Below are positions 41,842 through 50,364 of a stretch of 64,000 nucleotides of DNA, piece by piece. Source of the stretch: Desulfonatronum sp. SC1 (GTDB taxonomy: Bacteria > Desulfobacterota > Desulfovibrionia > Desulfovibrionales > Desulfonatronaceae). Position numbers and translations under genes: made by a program. A model generated the notes under the pieces. The model did not search any database, had not been told where the DNA came from, and was given only the letters and a program-made list of their open reading frames with translations. The DNA lies in the NCBI RefSeq assembly GCF_003046795.1, contig NZ_PZKN01000002.1, forward strand, positions 62,001 to 126,000, read 5' to 3'. Positions within the stretch are counted from its first letter, which is position 1. Each line of letters begins with the position of its first letter.

Positions 41842-42558
41842 GTGGGGTTTCTTTCCGCGAGCACGGGACTGACTAGGTATCGTCTGCCGGACGAGGTCGG
41901 GGACGAGGTGCTTTCCAATGTCCAACTCAGGCTGAAACGCTTTGCCTTCGTCGACATTGACCAGAGCATGGAGGAGCGATCCTTCGGTTGGGTCTGCTTC
42001 GACGACCTGTTAGACGCGGAGTGGGCCACGGCTGGTCCGGAAAAAGGACCTTACTTGGTCTTTTCCCTGCGCCTGGACACCCGGCGCGTCCCTCCGGCGG
42101 TGTTCAAGAAGCACTTTATGATCGCCCTGCGGGAGCGGGTGGCCCAGTTGGCCGCTGATGGCAAGAAGTTTCTGAGCAAGGACCAGAAAACAGAACTGCG
42201 CGATCAGGTCCGGCAACGCCTCCTGATGCGCAGTCTGCCCATCCCGGCGGTGTTCGACGTGGTCTGGAGCGTGCGGGACAACCGGGTGTATCTGGCCACC
42301 ACCAACACCAAAGTCCGTGCATTGTTCGAGGAACTCTTCGCCAAAACCTTCGAGGTCGAACTTGAAGCACTGACCCCTGTCGTCCTGGGGCTGGAGCTTT
42401 TGGGCGAGGCGGCGGAAGGGCGTCTGACCGGGTTTGAAGGGTCGATGTTTGTTCCGATCCGAAAAGTCGTTGGAGAAACCCTCGGTCAAACCGTCATGCG
42501 GAGTGAAAGTGACGACATAGGCGAAAAATCCGATGGATATGAAAAGGACGCCTCATGA
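41842..42558 (+). CDS. rdgC: RdgC-like recombination-associated protein
   Basis: Protein of 238 residues starting at GTG 41842, with AGGGGAG 8 bp upstream. Blocks LRLKRFAFVDIDQSMEERSF, FSLRLDTRRVPPAVFKKHF and KDQKTELRDQVRQRLLMRSL resemble RdgC, a DNA-binding ring protein that modulates RecA. E. coli RdgC is about 300 residues, so this is a shorter form. It overlaps the following gene by 4 bp (ATGA), which may supply the missing C-terminal part. Confidence 0.75.
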   Translation: MGFLSASTGLTRYRLPDEVGDEVLSNVQLRLKRFAFVDIDQSMEERSFGWVCFDDLLDAEWATAGPEKGPYLVFSLRLDTRRVPPAVFKKHFMIALRERVAQLAADGKKFLSKDQKTELRDQVRQRLLMRSLPIPAVFDVVWSVRDNRVYLATTNTKVRALFEELFAKTFEVELEALTPVVLGLELLGEAAEGRLTGFEGSMFVPIRKVVGETLGQTVMRSESDDIGEKSDGYEKDAS

Positions 42559-43094
42559 GCCTGGAGACCGTAAAAGCCAAGGATCTGGCCCTGGGCCAGG
42601 AATTTCTGACCTGGATCTGGTTTCGTAGCGAACGGAGTAACGGCCAATGGCGGACCACGGACGGCATCCCCTTCGGCCTGACCTTCGAGGGTCGGGTCAT
42701 GGTTCAAAGCGGGGAGGGCGAGTACCTTGAAACCGCCGTGAGCAGCGGCCCCGGTGCGGAGTTGCACGAAGCCAAGAGCGGCCTGTTGCGCGGTAAAAAG
42801 GTGCATCAGGCCAAGCTGCGCATGGAAGAGGACGGTCACGGCTGGCACGTCACGGTAAAGGCCGAAGATTTTTCCACGGCGGGCTTCAAGACGCCCAAGG
42901 TCGATTTTCGTCTGGAAGAAGGCCAGGATCCGGACGGACCGTTTCTGGAAAAGATGTACCTGCTAGAGCGAGCCTTGTTCTTTTTTGACCAGATGTTTTT
43001 TAATTTTTTGAAATTGCGGTTTTCCTCCGAATGGAACGACGAATTGAACGCCGTTCGCCGGTGGGTCGACGCGACCACCGGCCCCACCCTGTAA
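42555..43094 (+). CDS. Conserved hypothetical protein coupled to RdgC-like gene
   Basis: Soluble protein of 179 residues with no recognised domain. It reads LGQEFLTWIWFRSERSNGQW, then LETAVSSGPGAELHEAKSGL and FFDQMFFNFLKLRFSSEWND. The ATGA overlap with the RdgC-like gene means tight translational coupling, so the two probably form one complex or one split function. Function unknown. Confidence 0.75.
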   Translation: MSLETVKAKDLALGQEFLTWIWFRSERSNGQWRTTDGIPFGLTFEGRVMVQSGEGEYLETAVSSGPGAELHEAKSGLLRGKKVHQAKLRMEEDGHGWHVTVKAEDFSTAGFKTPKVDFRLEEGQDPDGPFLEKMYLLERALFFFDQMFFNFLKLRFSSEWNDELNAVRRWVDATTGPTL

Positions 43095-43141
43095 CCCCCA
43101 ACCAGCCGTTGCCCAAACGACCTTGCACAGGAGCACACCGT

Positions 43142-44566
43142 ATGTCCGATTCCCAGATGGAACAGAGCTTTGCCGAGATGTTCGAGGCCTCTGAAATGGA
43201 AATGAAGCCCGATCTGCGCGTGGGCGACCGGATCAAAGGCCGGGTCATCACCGTCAGCGAAGAGATGGTCTACGTTGACACCGGAACCAAAAGCGACGGT
43301 GTGATCGAGAAACAGGAACTCCTGGACAAGGACGGCGTTTTCGCGTTGCGGGAAGGCGATGAGGTTGAGTTGTTCGTGGTGGCCGTCCAAGGCGGCCAGA
43401 TCCGTCTGGCCAAGGCCCTGAGCGGGGAAGGGGGCCTGGAACAGTTGCGGCAGGCCATGGAAGAAGGCATTCCGGTGGAAGGCAAAATCAAGGAAACTTG
43501 CAAGGGCGGGTTCCGGGTCCGCATTCTGGACAAGACGGCCTTTTGTCCGCTCAGTCAGGTGGATCGCCGTCCGGTGGATGATCCGGAAGCCCTGGTGGGC
43601 GAAAGCATGAGCTTTCTGATCACCAAAGTCGAGGAGCGCGGACGAAATATCGTGGTGTCCCGCCGGGCGCTTTTGGATCGGGAATTGGTCGAGACCTTGG
43701 CCGAATTCCTGGAAAAAGCCTCGGTCGGGGATCTGCTCCAGGGCACGGTTTCCCGGTTGGCCCCTTTCGGTGCGTTCGTGGAACTGGCTCCGAGTCTGGA
43801 AGGGCTGGTGCATGTCTCCGAACTGGGCTGGTCCCGCAACGTTTCTCCGGAAGACGTAGTGGCCGTTGGCGACCAAGTCACGGTCAAACTGCTCAAGGTC
43901 GATGACCAGGGCAAGGGAATCCGCCTGGAGTTGTCCATGAAACAGGCCATGGAAGACCCATGGAGCCGGTTGGCCGACGAGGTCCAGGTGGGGGCCAAGC
44001 TGAGCGGACGGGTGACCAACCTGGCACCGTTCGGGGCGTTCATGGAAATCGCTCCCGGAATCGAAGGCCTCGTGCATGTTAGCGAGATGAGCTACCTAAA
44101 ACGGGTGCACAAGCCCGGAGACATGGTGGCCGTTGGCGATAGCGTCTCGGTGATGATCAAGTCCATTGATCCGCAAACCCGGCGCATTGCCCTGTCCATG
44201 CGCGACGCAGAGGGCGATCCCTGGGATGGAGTGGCCGAACGGTTCAAGAAAGGCCAAGTGGTTCAGGGAACCATGGAAAAGCGGGAAAAGTTCGGCATGT
44301 TCGTTCGCCTGGAGCCCGGCATCGTGGGCCTATTGCCCAATTCTCGCCTGGAACGCGCCGAGGACGAGGCCTACGCCAAGGCCAAGCCCGGAGAAGTGCT
44401 ACCGGTGGTCGTCGATGTCGTGGACGGGGACAAGCGCCGTATCTCCCTGGCCCTGCCCGGAGTGGAACAGAACGAGGACTGGCGCGGCCACACGGCCCAG
44501 GAAACGGCTCCCATGGGGTCCCTGGGCGAGCAGCTGAAAAAAGCCATGGAGAAAAGGGAAGAATGA
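43142..44566 (+). CDS. S1 RNA-binding protein with five S1 domains (RpsA-related)
   Basis: Cytosolic RNA-binding protein of 474 residues. Five S1 OB-fold domains are visible at about 25-95, 110-180, 195-270, 282-358 and 368-438. The third and fourth are canonical (APFGAFVELAPSLEGLVHVS, APFGAFMEIAPGIEGLVHVS). Ribosomal protein S1 of Proteobacteria normally has six, so this could be a short S1 or a separate RNA-binding factor. ATG 43142 is preceded by CAGGAG; the open frame upstream overlaps the previous gene and is rejected. Confidence 0.88.
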   Translation: MSDSQMEQSFAEMFEASEMEMKPDLRVGDRIKGRVITVSEEMVYVDTGTKSDGVIEKQELLDKDGVFALREGDEVELFVVAVQGGQIRLAKALSGEGGLEQLRQAMEEGIPVEGKIKETCKGGFRVRILDKTAFCPLSQVDRRPVDDPEALVGESMSFLITKVEERGRNIVVSRRALLDRELVETLAEFLEKASVGDLLQGTVSRLAPFGAFVELAPSLEGLVHVSELGWSRNVSPEDVVAVGDQVTVKLLKVDDQGKGIRLELSMKQAMEDPWSRLADEVQVGAKLSGRVTNLAPFGAFMEIAPGIEGLVHVSEMSYLKRVHKPGDMVAVGDSVSVMIKSIDPQTRRIALSMRDAEGDPWDGVAERFKKGQVVQGTMEKREKFGMFVRLEPGIVGLLPNSRLERAEDEAYAKAKPGEVLPVVVDVVDGDKRRISLALPGVEQNEDWRGHTAQETAPMGSLGEQLKKAMEKREE

Positions 44567-44585
44567 TGGGGAGTTGGGGAGGGCG

Positions 44586-44613
44586 GTAGGTGCGGTTCGT
44601 GAACCGCCTCTAC
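44586..44613. repeat. Palindrome GTAG..GCGGTTC..GAACCGC..CTAC
   Basis: GTAG-GT-GCGGTTC-GT-GAACCGC-CT-CTAC: a 7-bp inner and a 4-bp outer stem, between the convergent S1-protein and NtrY-like kinase genes. It shares its core with 4315-4328 and its layout with 28180-28211. It may act as a weak bidirectional terminator; there is no T-run. Confidence 0.75.
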
Positions 44614-44644
44614 ATGTGCGGGCGCTTCTTTCTGAAAAATTACC

Positions 44645-46891
44645 CTATGCCGGCAGGACGACTTCGAAGACACACCCATGTGGGGTGTTGGGATGAACCC
44701 TGATCGTGCCCTGGTGCTCTCCGACGATGGACTTGGCGATGGTCAAGCCCAGGCCGGTGCCGCCTTTCTTACGGGAAAAGTAGGGCTCGAAAATATTTTG
44801 CATGTCGTCGGCTTGGCTCAGGCCGGGACCGTTGTCCCGGAACTCGACGAGTACCGACTGATTTTCCGGATCGTGATTGAGGCGGATTCGCACTTCCGGG
44901 TGCTCCTGGTCTTCCAGGGCTTCAACGGCGTTGGTCAGCAGGTTTATCCAGACCCGGCGCAGGGCTTCGGGGTCGAAGCGCACCGGGGGGATCGGGCCGT
45001 CCACGTCCAGGGTCCACTTGATGCGCACATGGCTGTTGCGGAACATGTCCACGATTTCCTCCAGGTGTGGCTCCAGGGCGTTGTCGAAGGGCCGGACTTC
45101 CGGGAGCTTGGCGAAGGAGGAAAATTCCTGGACCATGCGCTGAAGGTGCTCCACTTGGCGGATGATGATTTTGGTGCACTGATTGAAGACGGTTCGGTCG
45201 TCCACCTGAGCTGCGAACTTCCGCTCCAACCGTTGGGCTGAAAGCTTGATGGGCGTCAGCGGGTTTTTGATTTCATGGGCAATCCGGCGGGCCACGTCCT
45301 TCCAGGCGGCCAAGCGCTGCATCTTTTCCAGTTCCGTGACATCCTCGAACACAGCGATGACCCCGCCCTGATCCTGCAAGTGGACGATGTTCACCAGTAG
45401 CTTGATTTCCCTGGACCCCATGCGCAAATCCAACTGCCGCTGCCATTTGGCACGGGGATGGACGTGCAGGTGTTTGATCACCCCCTGGAGCATTCCCAGA
45501 TAATCCTGATGCAGGAACTGGCTGGGCGTTTTTCCCAGAATTTGTCGGGAATCGAAATTCAGGATCGCCTCCGCGGCCTTGTTCACCGTGGTCACCCGTC
45601 CGTCCGGGCCAATGGAGACCACTCCGGAAGTGATGTTGTCCAGCACCGCCTCCATGTACTGGCCCCTGGTCTCCAGTTCCCGGTTTTGATCTTCCAGGCG
45701 GACGTTGGCCTGGGTCAGTTTCGCCCGGCCGGATTCCAGATCCCGGACCATGTGGTTGAAGGACTGGACCAACATTCCCAGTTCGTCTTTGGAGTCGTCC
45801 TGGAGGCGGAATGCCAAGTCCCCCTCGGCGATGCGCTGGGTACCCAAGGCTAGGGCCTGGACCGGAGCGGAGAGTTCCTTGGCCAGACGAAAGCCGAACC
45901 AGATCGAGGCCAGGATAATCAGCAAGGTGATCAAACCCAGGACCAGGTAGAGCGTGACCTTCAAAGGGTACTTCAGGGTTTGCAGTTTTTTGTACTCGTC
46001 TACGCCCCGGACGATCTGGCGCAACTTGAACAACAGTCCCTCACCCAGACTGTCGCCCAGGACCAGATAGCCGGTTTTTCCCCCGTCCACCGGCAGCACC
46101 CCCACGACCAGATCGGACCTGGGTCCGGGGTGGATGGCGGAAAGAATCCGCGGGGATTCCAGTAGGGACTCCAGGTTCAGTTCCGTGCGGACGCTAGACC
46201 AAGCCGCGGCCCAATCCTCGTTGGCGTGCCAGTTCTGCTCGGTTAGCCCCGGAGAAAGGACGCCAGTCAACCCGAGTCCATATTCCAGACGTTTTTCGTC
46301 CAGAAAAGCGTGCATGGGCCGTCCGCCCCAGGTAAACTGCCGCTCTCGGATATGGTTGACCAGAAAATCACCGCGCTGCTCCAGACGTTCCTGGGCCGAG
46401 GAGTAGAAGGATTGCCCGACGGTCAAGGCTTGTTCCAGGGATTTTTCCATCTGGCCTTCGAACCAGAAGTCAACGGACGTGCGCACGAAAATCAGGGAAA
46501 TCAGAAACAACAGGACCGTGGGGACCAGGGAGAGGGAGACGAAAGCTAGAACCAGCCTGGTGCGTAGCCGGACTCCGATGACCTTGCGTCGTCGCTCCAA
46601 AATGAGCTTGACCACGTTTCTGGCCACCAGAAACAGGACTACCAGCAATAGGATGAAGTTCAGGTTGTACAGGGCGAAAAAGACGTAGGAGTCCACCCGC
46701 AGGAAGATGAGCTGCACCCAGACCAGCACGACCACGGCGATAAAGCCGAACAGCGCCAAGTACAGCTCACGCTGTCGGCGTTTGCGTTGGACGCTGTCCG
46801 GAACGCTGATCTTGATCGGGTCGGGGAAGGGCGAAGGTTCGGGCATGGCGGTGGGTACGCGGTCAACCCTGAGCGACGGACGCGCTGTCAA
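44645..46891 (-). CDS. NtrY-like membrane sensor histidine kinase
   Basis: Sensor kinase of 748 residues. Three N-terminal hydrophobic segments (about 43-62, 68-90 and 108-130) precede an extracytoplasmic sensor region (about 135-300), a membrane segment (about 312-332), HAMP (about 335-390), PAS (about 410-500), HisKA with H539 in RIAHEIKNPLTPIKLSA, and a HATPase domain (NLLTNAVEAL, FRDNGPGLS, KKGGTGLGLTIAKSIV). This layout is that of NtrY nitrogen-type kinases. The longest form starts at TTG 46891; ATG 46846 is a reasonable alternative, and neither has a clear ribosome binding site. It follows a DUF4390 gene. No response regulator gene is adjacent in this window. Confidence 0.9.
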   Translation of the reverse strand: MTARPSLRVDRVPTAMPEPSPFPDPIKISVPDSVQRKRRQRELYLALFGFIAVVVLVWVQLIFLRVDSYVFFALYNLNFILLLVVLFLVARNVVKLILERRRKVIGVRLRTRLVLAFVSLSLVPTVLLFLISLIFVRTSVDFWFEGQMEKSLEQALTVGQSFYSSAQERLEQRGDFLVNHIRERQFTWGGRPMHAFLDEKRLEYGLGLTGVLSPGLTEQNWHANEDWAAAWSSVRTELNLESLLESPRILSAIHPGPRSDLVVGVLPVDGGKTGYLVLGDSLGEGLLFKLRQIVRGVDEYKKLQTLKYPLKVTLYLVLGLITLLIILASIWFGFRLAKELSAPVQALALGTQRIAEGDLAFRLQDDSKDELGMLVQSFNHMVRDLESGRAKLTQANVRLEDQNRELETRGQYMEAVLDNITSGVVSIGPDGRVTTVNKAAEAILNFDSRQILGKTPSQFLHQDYLGMLQGVIKHLHVHPRAKWQRQLDLRMGSREIKLLVNIVHLQDQGGVIAVFEDVTELEKMQRLAAWKDVARRIAHEIKNPLTPIKLSAQRLERKFAAQVDDRTVFNQCTKIIIRQVEHLQRMVQEFSSFAKLPEVRPFDNALEPHLEEIVDMFRNSHVRIKWTLDVDGPIPPVRFDPEALRRVWINLLTNAVEALEDQEHPEVRIRLNHDPENQSVLVEFRDNGPGLSQADDMQNIFEPYFSRKKGGTGLGLTIAKSIVGEHQGTIRVHPNTPHGCVFEVVLPA

Positions 46892-46907
46892 CCATGACCA
46901 ACGGCGC

Positions 46908-47480
46908 TCAGGGGACGGAGAATTCCAGTTCGTAGCGGATCGGGGTCATCACTTCCCAGGACCAGAAGAAGAGTACGCGACGCATCCACACGGGGATATC
47001 CCGGCGGTCCAGGGAGACTACTAATTCCATGTGATACGTCTGGCCCGGCGACAGCAAGGACCATTCTCCCATTTCCAGACTGACCTCCCGCCAGTGCGCG
47101 GCGATCAAGTCCTTGAGTTCCTTGGCCTTGACCAGATGTTCCTTCTGGGGCAACGTCAACTCGTACTCCTGAGTGAGCGGATTCCACTCCAAAACATGTT
47201 CGAAGGACTGTTCGTGGAGGACCCTGTTGGGCAAAAACAGGCGTTTGGAGATCAGACGAGCGGTCCCTTCCAGCCATAGGTCGACACCTTCGTGCAGGAC
47301 CGCAACGACGGGTTCGGGCTGCTCCAGTCGCAACCCGAAGCGGAGATGGATTTTTTCGGCTTGGCTGTCCACCACCAAGTTGTCCAGAGCCAGCAACGTG
47401 GCCCCCATGCCGGGGGTCGGGATTGCGACCACGGTCAGGACCAGCAGGCAGCTCAGGATGAAGAGGCGGATTTGGCGCAT
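46908..47480 (-). CDS. DUF4390 family exported protein
   Basis: Protein of 190 residues starting at ATG 47480, with a signal peptide (MRQIRLFILSCLLVLTVVAI, cleavage near GMGA). The mature part is beta-rich (LLALDNLVVDSQAEKIHLRF, then FFWSWEVMTPIRYELEFSV), matching DUF4390 proteins, which are commonly encoded directly upstream of NtrY-like kinases. The frame is open upstream, with a possible start at 47522, but only the shorter form begins with a normal signal peptide. It probably provides a periplasmic input to the kinase encoded 16 bp downstream (inference). Confidence 0.8.
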   Translation of the reverse strand: MRQIRLFILSCLLVLTVVAIPTPGMGATLLALDNLVVDSQAEKIHLRFGLRLEQPEPVVAVLHEGVDLWLEGTARLISKRLFLPNRVLHEQSFEHVLEWNPLTQEYELTLPQKEHLVKAKELKDLIAAHWREVSLEMGEWSLLSPGQTYHMELVVSLDRRDIPVWMRRVLFFWSWEVMTPIRYELEFSVP

Positions 47481-47591
47481 CAAGTGGGGAATGGATGATA
47501 TTTTTAAAGAAGCTCTGCGCATCGAGATGATATCTCTACCCTCATTGGCATGCCTTTGACAACCGGAAAGGCTTTGTTTAGCGGAGCGCGT

Positions 47592-49742
47592 ATGCAACTG
47601 AACGAACATGACGGCAAGACACTCTTTGAGGAATCGGGTGTTCCCACGCCCAAAGGTCTGTTGCTTTTTCCGGACGATTTGTCCGAGGGGCGACGCTTGG
47701 AACTGACGTCCCGATTGGTTGGGATACCCTCGCCCTGGATGCTCAAGGCTCAGGTGCTCTCCGGCGGACGCGGCAAGCAAGGGGGGATCGTCTCCCTGAA
47801 ATCCCTTGAAGAACTGTTCACTAACGCTGAGACCTTGTTTCAAATGATCGTCAACGACCGAAAGGTCCCGTTGCTGCGTATTGAACAACGGGCGGACATC
47901 ACCCGGGAGTTCTATCTCAGCCTGACCCTGCATCGGGAGTGGGGCTGTCCGGTGCTGACCATCGGACGCCGAGGCGGTGTGGACGTGGAAGCCATCGGTG
48001 CCGAGGATCCGGAAAATCTCTTATTTCAGAAGATTAATCCTTTTGCAGGGTTGTTAGACCATCACATTCGCACGGCTTTTTTTCATTTGGGGCTGGACCG
48101 AGACGCTGCCAAGGCCTTTTGGCCGGGTTTTCAAACCCTGGTGTGCAACCTCTGGAATTGCTTCCTGCGCAACGGTTTGCTGCTGGCGGAAATCAACCCC
48201 TTGGTGCTGACGGGGGACGACCGTTGGCTGGCCCTGGATGGCAAGGTGGAGGTGGACGACAACCTGGCGGATCAGCGTCCGGAGTTGCGGCGCTATGAAC
48301 GGGACGTCTATTTCAGCGATCAAGAGTGCAGGGCCAGGCAGGCGGGCTTGAGCTATCACCGTTTCGGCGGCCGAGTGGGACTGATGGTCAACGGAGCCGG
48401 GCTGGCCATGGCCACCATGGACCTGCTTACCTTTTCCGGCCTGGAGCCGGCTAATTTTCTCGATTTGGGCGGAGGCGCCGGTCAAAAAGCCATGGACGCG
48501 GCCATGGCCATCCTGCTCGACGACCCTCAGGTCAAAGCCGTGCTGATCAACCTGTTTGGCGGTATCCTTTCCTGTGAAAAGGTGGCCGCGGCTCTGAAGA
48601 ACGCCCTGGGTGGCCGCCCGCCGTCCAAACCGGTGGTTGTGCGGCTTTCCGGCCATGGGGCCGAGGCCGGTTGCGCCTTGCTGGAGGACGTGCCCGGAAA
48701 CACTTTGCATGTAACCGACGACTTGAGCCAAGCCCTGGCCATGTTGAAGACGCTTGTCCCGAGCCGGACTCCGGTCGCGGAGGGCACCGGTGGGCGAACC
48801 CCAAGTTCCTCCTTCAGCTCTTCAGGGTGGACGCCCGTTGCCGTCGCCGAGAGCTTGCGCCGTAATCGGCCCTTCGGCCTGAATGCTTCCTCCCAGGTTT
48901 TGGTTCAGGGGCTGACCGGAAGGGAAGGGCAGCGTCATGCCGCCTTGATGTTAGAATATGGAACGCGGGTCGTGGCCGGAGTGACGCCCTTTAAAGGCGG
49001 GGAGAACGTGCTTGGGGTGCCGGTTTACTCCAGCGTGGCCGCGGCGGTGTCCGAACACCAAGTCGACGTTTCCATTATATTCGTTCCCGCCGTGGTGGCC
49101 GCGGACGCCATCTTGGAAGCTGCCCAGGCCGGAGTGCCGTGGATCGTCTGCATTACCGAGGGCATTCCTCAAATGGACATGCTCAGGGTGCTCAATCAGC
49201 TCAACGACTCGCCCAGCAGGCTGATCGGTCCCAATACTCCCGGCCTGATCGTTCCCGGCGAGATCAAGGTCGGAATCATGCCCGGCCATATCTTCACCCC
49301 TGGGCCAGTGGCCGTGCTCTCTCGCAGCGGTACGCTGACCTATGAAACCGTACACCGGCTCTCCGCTGACGGCATTGGCCAGTCCGTGTGCATCGGTGTG
49401 GGCGGAGACCCATACGTTGGTTTAGGATTGACGCCAAGCGCCGAGTTGGTGATCGCTGATCCCCGGACCGAAGCCGTGTTGATCCTGGGTGAGATCGGCG
49501 GACGGGCCGAAGAGGAAACCGCCGAGCATTTGCGGGCCACGGGCTGGGACGGCCCGATCCTGGCCTTCATCGCCGGACGGACCGCTCCCGAGGGCAAGCG
49601 TCTCGGCCATGCCGGAGCCATTCTGGAAAAGGGCGGCGGTGGTATCCAGGCCAAACTGGACCGCCTTCAGGCCGCCGGTTCGATCATCTGCGCGAACCTG
49701 GACGACATCACCCGTCTGACCAAGGAGGCGTTAGGAAGATGA
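47592..49742 (+). CDS. Fused succinyl-CoA synthetase (SucC-SucD type, beta-alpha fusion)
   Basis: Acyl-CoA synthetase of 716 residues in one chain, forming an acyl-CoA (probably succinyl-CoA) with nucleotide hydrolysis or the reverse. Residues 1 to about 390 are SucC-like: an ATP-grasp part with KAQVLSGGRGKQGG, and NFLDLGGGAGQKAMDAAMA. A Ser/Pro/Gly-rich linker lies at about 395-420. Residues about 420-716 are SucD-like: CoA-binding VQGLTGREGQRHAALMLEYG, GPNTPGLIVPGEIKVGIMPG, CIGVGGDPYVGL, and the phospho-His H673 in RLGHAGAIL. ATG 47592 has GGAG 6 bp upstream; the earlier ATG 47550 has none. Confidence 0.9.
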   Translation: MQLNEHDGKTLFEESGVPTPKGLLLFPDDLSEGRRLELTSRLVGIPSPWMLKAQVLSGGRGKQGGIVSLKSLEELFTNAETLFQMIVNDRKVPLLRIEQRADITREFYLSLTLHREWGCPVLTIGRRGGVDVEAIGAEDPENLLFQKINPFAGLLDHHIRTAFFHLGLDRDAAKAFWPGFQTLVCNLWNCFLRNGLLLAEINPLVLTGDDRWLALDGKVEVDDNLADQRPELRRYERDVYFSDQECRARQAGLSYHRFGGRVGLMVNGAGLAMATMDLLTFSGLEPANFLDLGGGAGQKAMDAAMAILLDDPQVKAVLINLFGGILSCEKVAAALKNALGGRPPSKPVVVRLSGHGAEAGCALLEDVPGNTLHVTDDLSQALAMLKTLVPSRTPVAEGTGGRTPSSSFSSSGWTPVAVAESLRRNRPFGLNASSQVLVQGLTGREGQRHAALMLEYGTRVVAGVTPFKGGENVLGVPVYSSVAAAVSEHQVDVSIIFVPAVVAADAILEAAQAGVPWIVCITEGIPQMDMLRVLNQLNDSPSRLIGPNTPGLIVPGEIKVGIMPGHIFTPGPVAVLSRSGTLTYETVHRLSADGIGQSVCIGVGGDPYVGLGLTPSAELVIADPRTEAVLILGEIGGRAEEETAEHLRATGWDGPILAFIAGRTAPEGKRLGHAGAILEKGGGGIQAKLDRLQAAGSIICANLDDITRLTKEALGR

Positions 49743-49804
49743 GAATCAGTGAAGTGGCCGCCAAAAAGAACTTGGTTGTGTTGAAATTTGACCTTCTGAA
49801 ATGA
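49739..49804 (+). CDS. Possible 21-residue coupled mini-ORF or gene remnant
   Basis: ATG 49739 overlaps the sucCD-fusion stop (ATGA) and reads MRISEVAAKKNLVVLKFDLL plus Lys before TGA 49804. AAGGAGG lies 10 bp upstream. The ATGA coupling is the arrangement used by real genes in this genome, so this may be the first part of a decayed gene or a small peptide. It could equally be chance. Confidence 0.25.
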   Translation: MRISEVAAKKNLVVLKFDLLK

Positions 49805-49874
49805 ATTGTCGGTTTGGCGTTTGCCCAGGTCAGTATAGTGATCGGTATTTTCATGAAGGGAATGTAGAGTCCGG

Positions 49875-50342
49875 ATGAAAGCAATAGCCTGCCTGGCGGT
49901 GGGGCGGTTGAAGACGCCGCACTGGATGCGGGCCGCTGAGCACTACGCGACGTTGATCGGACGCTTTGTCCGGTTTGAACGGATGGAGATCAAGGACGCT
50001 CCGGGCCATTTTGCCCTGGAACGGCGAATCGACATGGAGGGCAAGTCCCTGCTGGGCAAGCTGGGTGCCAGGGATCGGCTCCTGGGGTTGGACGCGAGGG
50101 GACAGGGCTTTTCTTCGGAAGGCTTTGCCGCGGCCCTGGAAAAATGGTGGGAAGATCCGGTACGCAGACCCTGTTTCGTGCTGGGAGGAGCCTTTGGCTT
50201 TTCCGGAGAGCTCCGGGAGCGATGCGATCAGTTGATCAGCCTGAGTCCCATGACCTTGCCTCATGAACTGGCCCGTGTGGTGCTTTTCGAGCAGATTTAC
50301 CGAGCCCTGAGCATCCAGCGGGGAACCGGCTATCACCATTGA
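49875..50342 (+). CDS. rlmH: 23S rRNA (pseudouridine1915-N3)-methyltransferase RlmH
   Basis: SPOUT-class methyltransferase of 155 residues that methylates pseudouridine 1915 of 23S rRNA. Family features are an SAM-binding knot with FVLGGAFGFS and the C-terminal signature MTLPHELARVVLFEQIYRAL ending RGTGYHH, here complete. The 132-bp spacer upstream holds the 21-codon mini-ORF and no obvious promoter. A CpoB-like gene follows 22 bp later. Confidence 0.95.
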   Translation: MKAIACLAVGRLKTPHWMRAAEHYATLIGRFVRFERMEIKDAPGHFALERRIDMEGKSLLGKLGARDRLLGLDARGQGFSSEGFAAALEKWWEDPVRRPCFVLGGAFGFSGELRERCDQLISLSPMTLPHELARVVLFEQIYRALSIQRGTGYHH

Positions 50343-50364
50343 GCGGTCTGGAAGGAGAGATTCT

